Positions 5,940 to 6,121 of a stretch of 6,121 bases of DNA are shown in pieces. A program made the position numbers and the translations under genes. Position 1 is the stretch's first letter, and each line of letters starts with the position of its first letter. A model generated the notes under the pieces. That model was given only the letters and a program-made list of their open reading frames with translations. It did not search any database and was not told where the DNA came from. Source of the stretch: JACQFZ01 sp036396275. GTDB lineage: Bacteria > Pseudomonadota > Gammaproteobacteria > Acidiferrobacterales > Sulfurifustaceae. Location: contig DASWLD010000218.1 in NCBI GenBank assembly GCA_036396275.1, positions 1 through 6,121 on the forward strand, written 5' to 3'.

Positions 5940-5960
5940 ACGTGGCGAGAGAAGACTTCC

Positions 5961-6121
5961 ATGAAGGCCGGCATCCATCCCGAATATGGCGAAATCACCG
6001 TAACCTGCGCGTGCGGCAATACGTTCAAGACCCGTTCGACCGCCGGGCGCGACCTGCACGTCGAAGTCTGTGCCAAGTGCCACCCGTTCTACACCGGCAA
6101 GCAGAAGATCGTCGACACCGA
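5961..6121 (+). CDS. rpmE: 50S ribosomal protein L31 (bL31), 3' end missing
   Basis: The first 53 residues are present and the frame runs off the right edge; family length is about 70, so roughly 17 codons are missing. The start MKAGIHPEYGEITVTCACGN and the later DLHVEVCAKCHPFYTGKQK are diagnostic for bL31, which sits at the 50S central protuberance and bridges to the 30S head. Cys16, Cys18, Cys37 and Cys40 form the CxC...CxxC zinc-binding set, making this the zinc-containing (C+) RpmE type, not the zinc-free YkgM type induced under zinc starvation. ATG 5961 is preceded by GAGAGAAG with a six-base gap. It follows rho after 225 bp that hold several hairpins, so it probably has its own transcription or leader control. 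Confidence 0.96.
   Translation, partial: MKAGIHPEYGEITVTCACGNTFKTRSTAGRDLHVEVCAKCHPFYTGKQKIVDT

Overview
The window looks like ordinary chromosomal core sequence from a GC-rich gammaproteobacterium. The strongest evidence is the arrangement rhlB (minus) / trxA (plus) / rho (plus), the classic gammaproteobacterial order, with rpmE (bL31) following. The RhlB, thioredoxin and Rho proteins align almost position for position with my recollection of the E. coli proteins. No species can be named from this alone. I see no transposase, integrase, phage gene, CRISPR array, tRNA or rRNA.

Minus-strand block, read right to left. rhlB (3759-2317) encodes the DEAD-box helicase of the RNA degradosome, with a long Pro/Arg-rich tail. 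After 43 bp comes mtnD (2273-1731), acireductone dioxygenase. A gap holding a striking inverted repeat separates it from mtnB (1634-1008), methylthioribulose-1-phosphate dehydratase. The last gene is a ClpP-class NfeD-family membrane serine protease, starting near 894 and running off the left edge. mtnD and mtnB are two steps of the methionine salvage pathway. The intervening enzyme, MtnC, is not encoded in the window.

Plus-strand block. trxA (3955-4281) encodes thioredoxin 1. A leader of about 180 bp follows, with a cytosine-rich, guanine-poor stretch that resembles a Rho utilisation site. Then come rho (4464 or 4479 to 5735), transcription termination factor, and a 225 bp gap with several hairpins, one in a CCCTCTCCC/GGGAGAGGG palindrome. 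rpmE (from 5961) is cut by the right edge. Two real genes, nfeD and rpmE, are open at the window edges and are easily missed by ORF calling that needs both ends.

The rhlB/trxA gap (3760-3954) must hold the two divergent promoters. I found no convincing new biological system. The items most worth checking are the octamer-built inverted repeat between mtnD and mtnB, the rut-like rho leader, the hairpin beside the rpmE ribosome binding site, and the RhlB tail.
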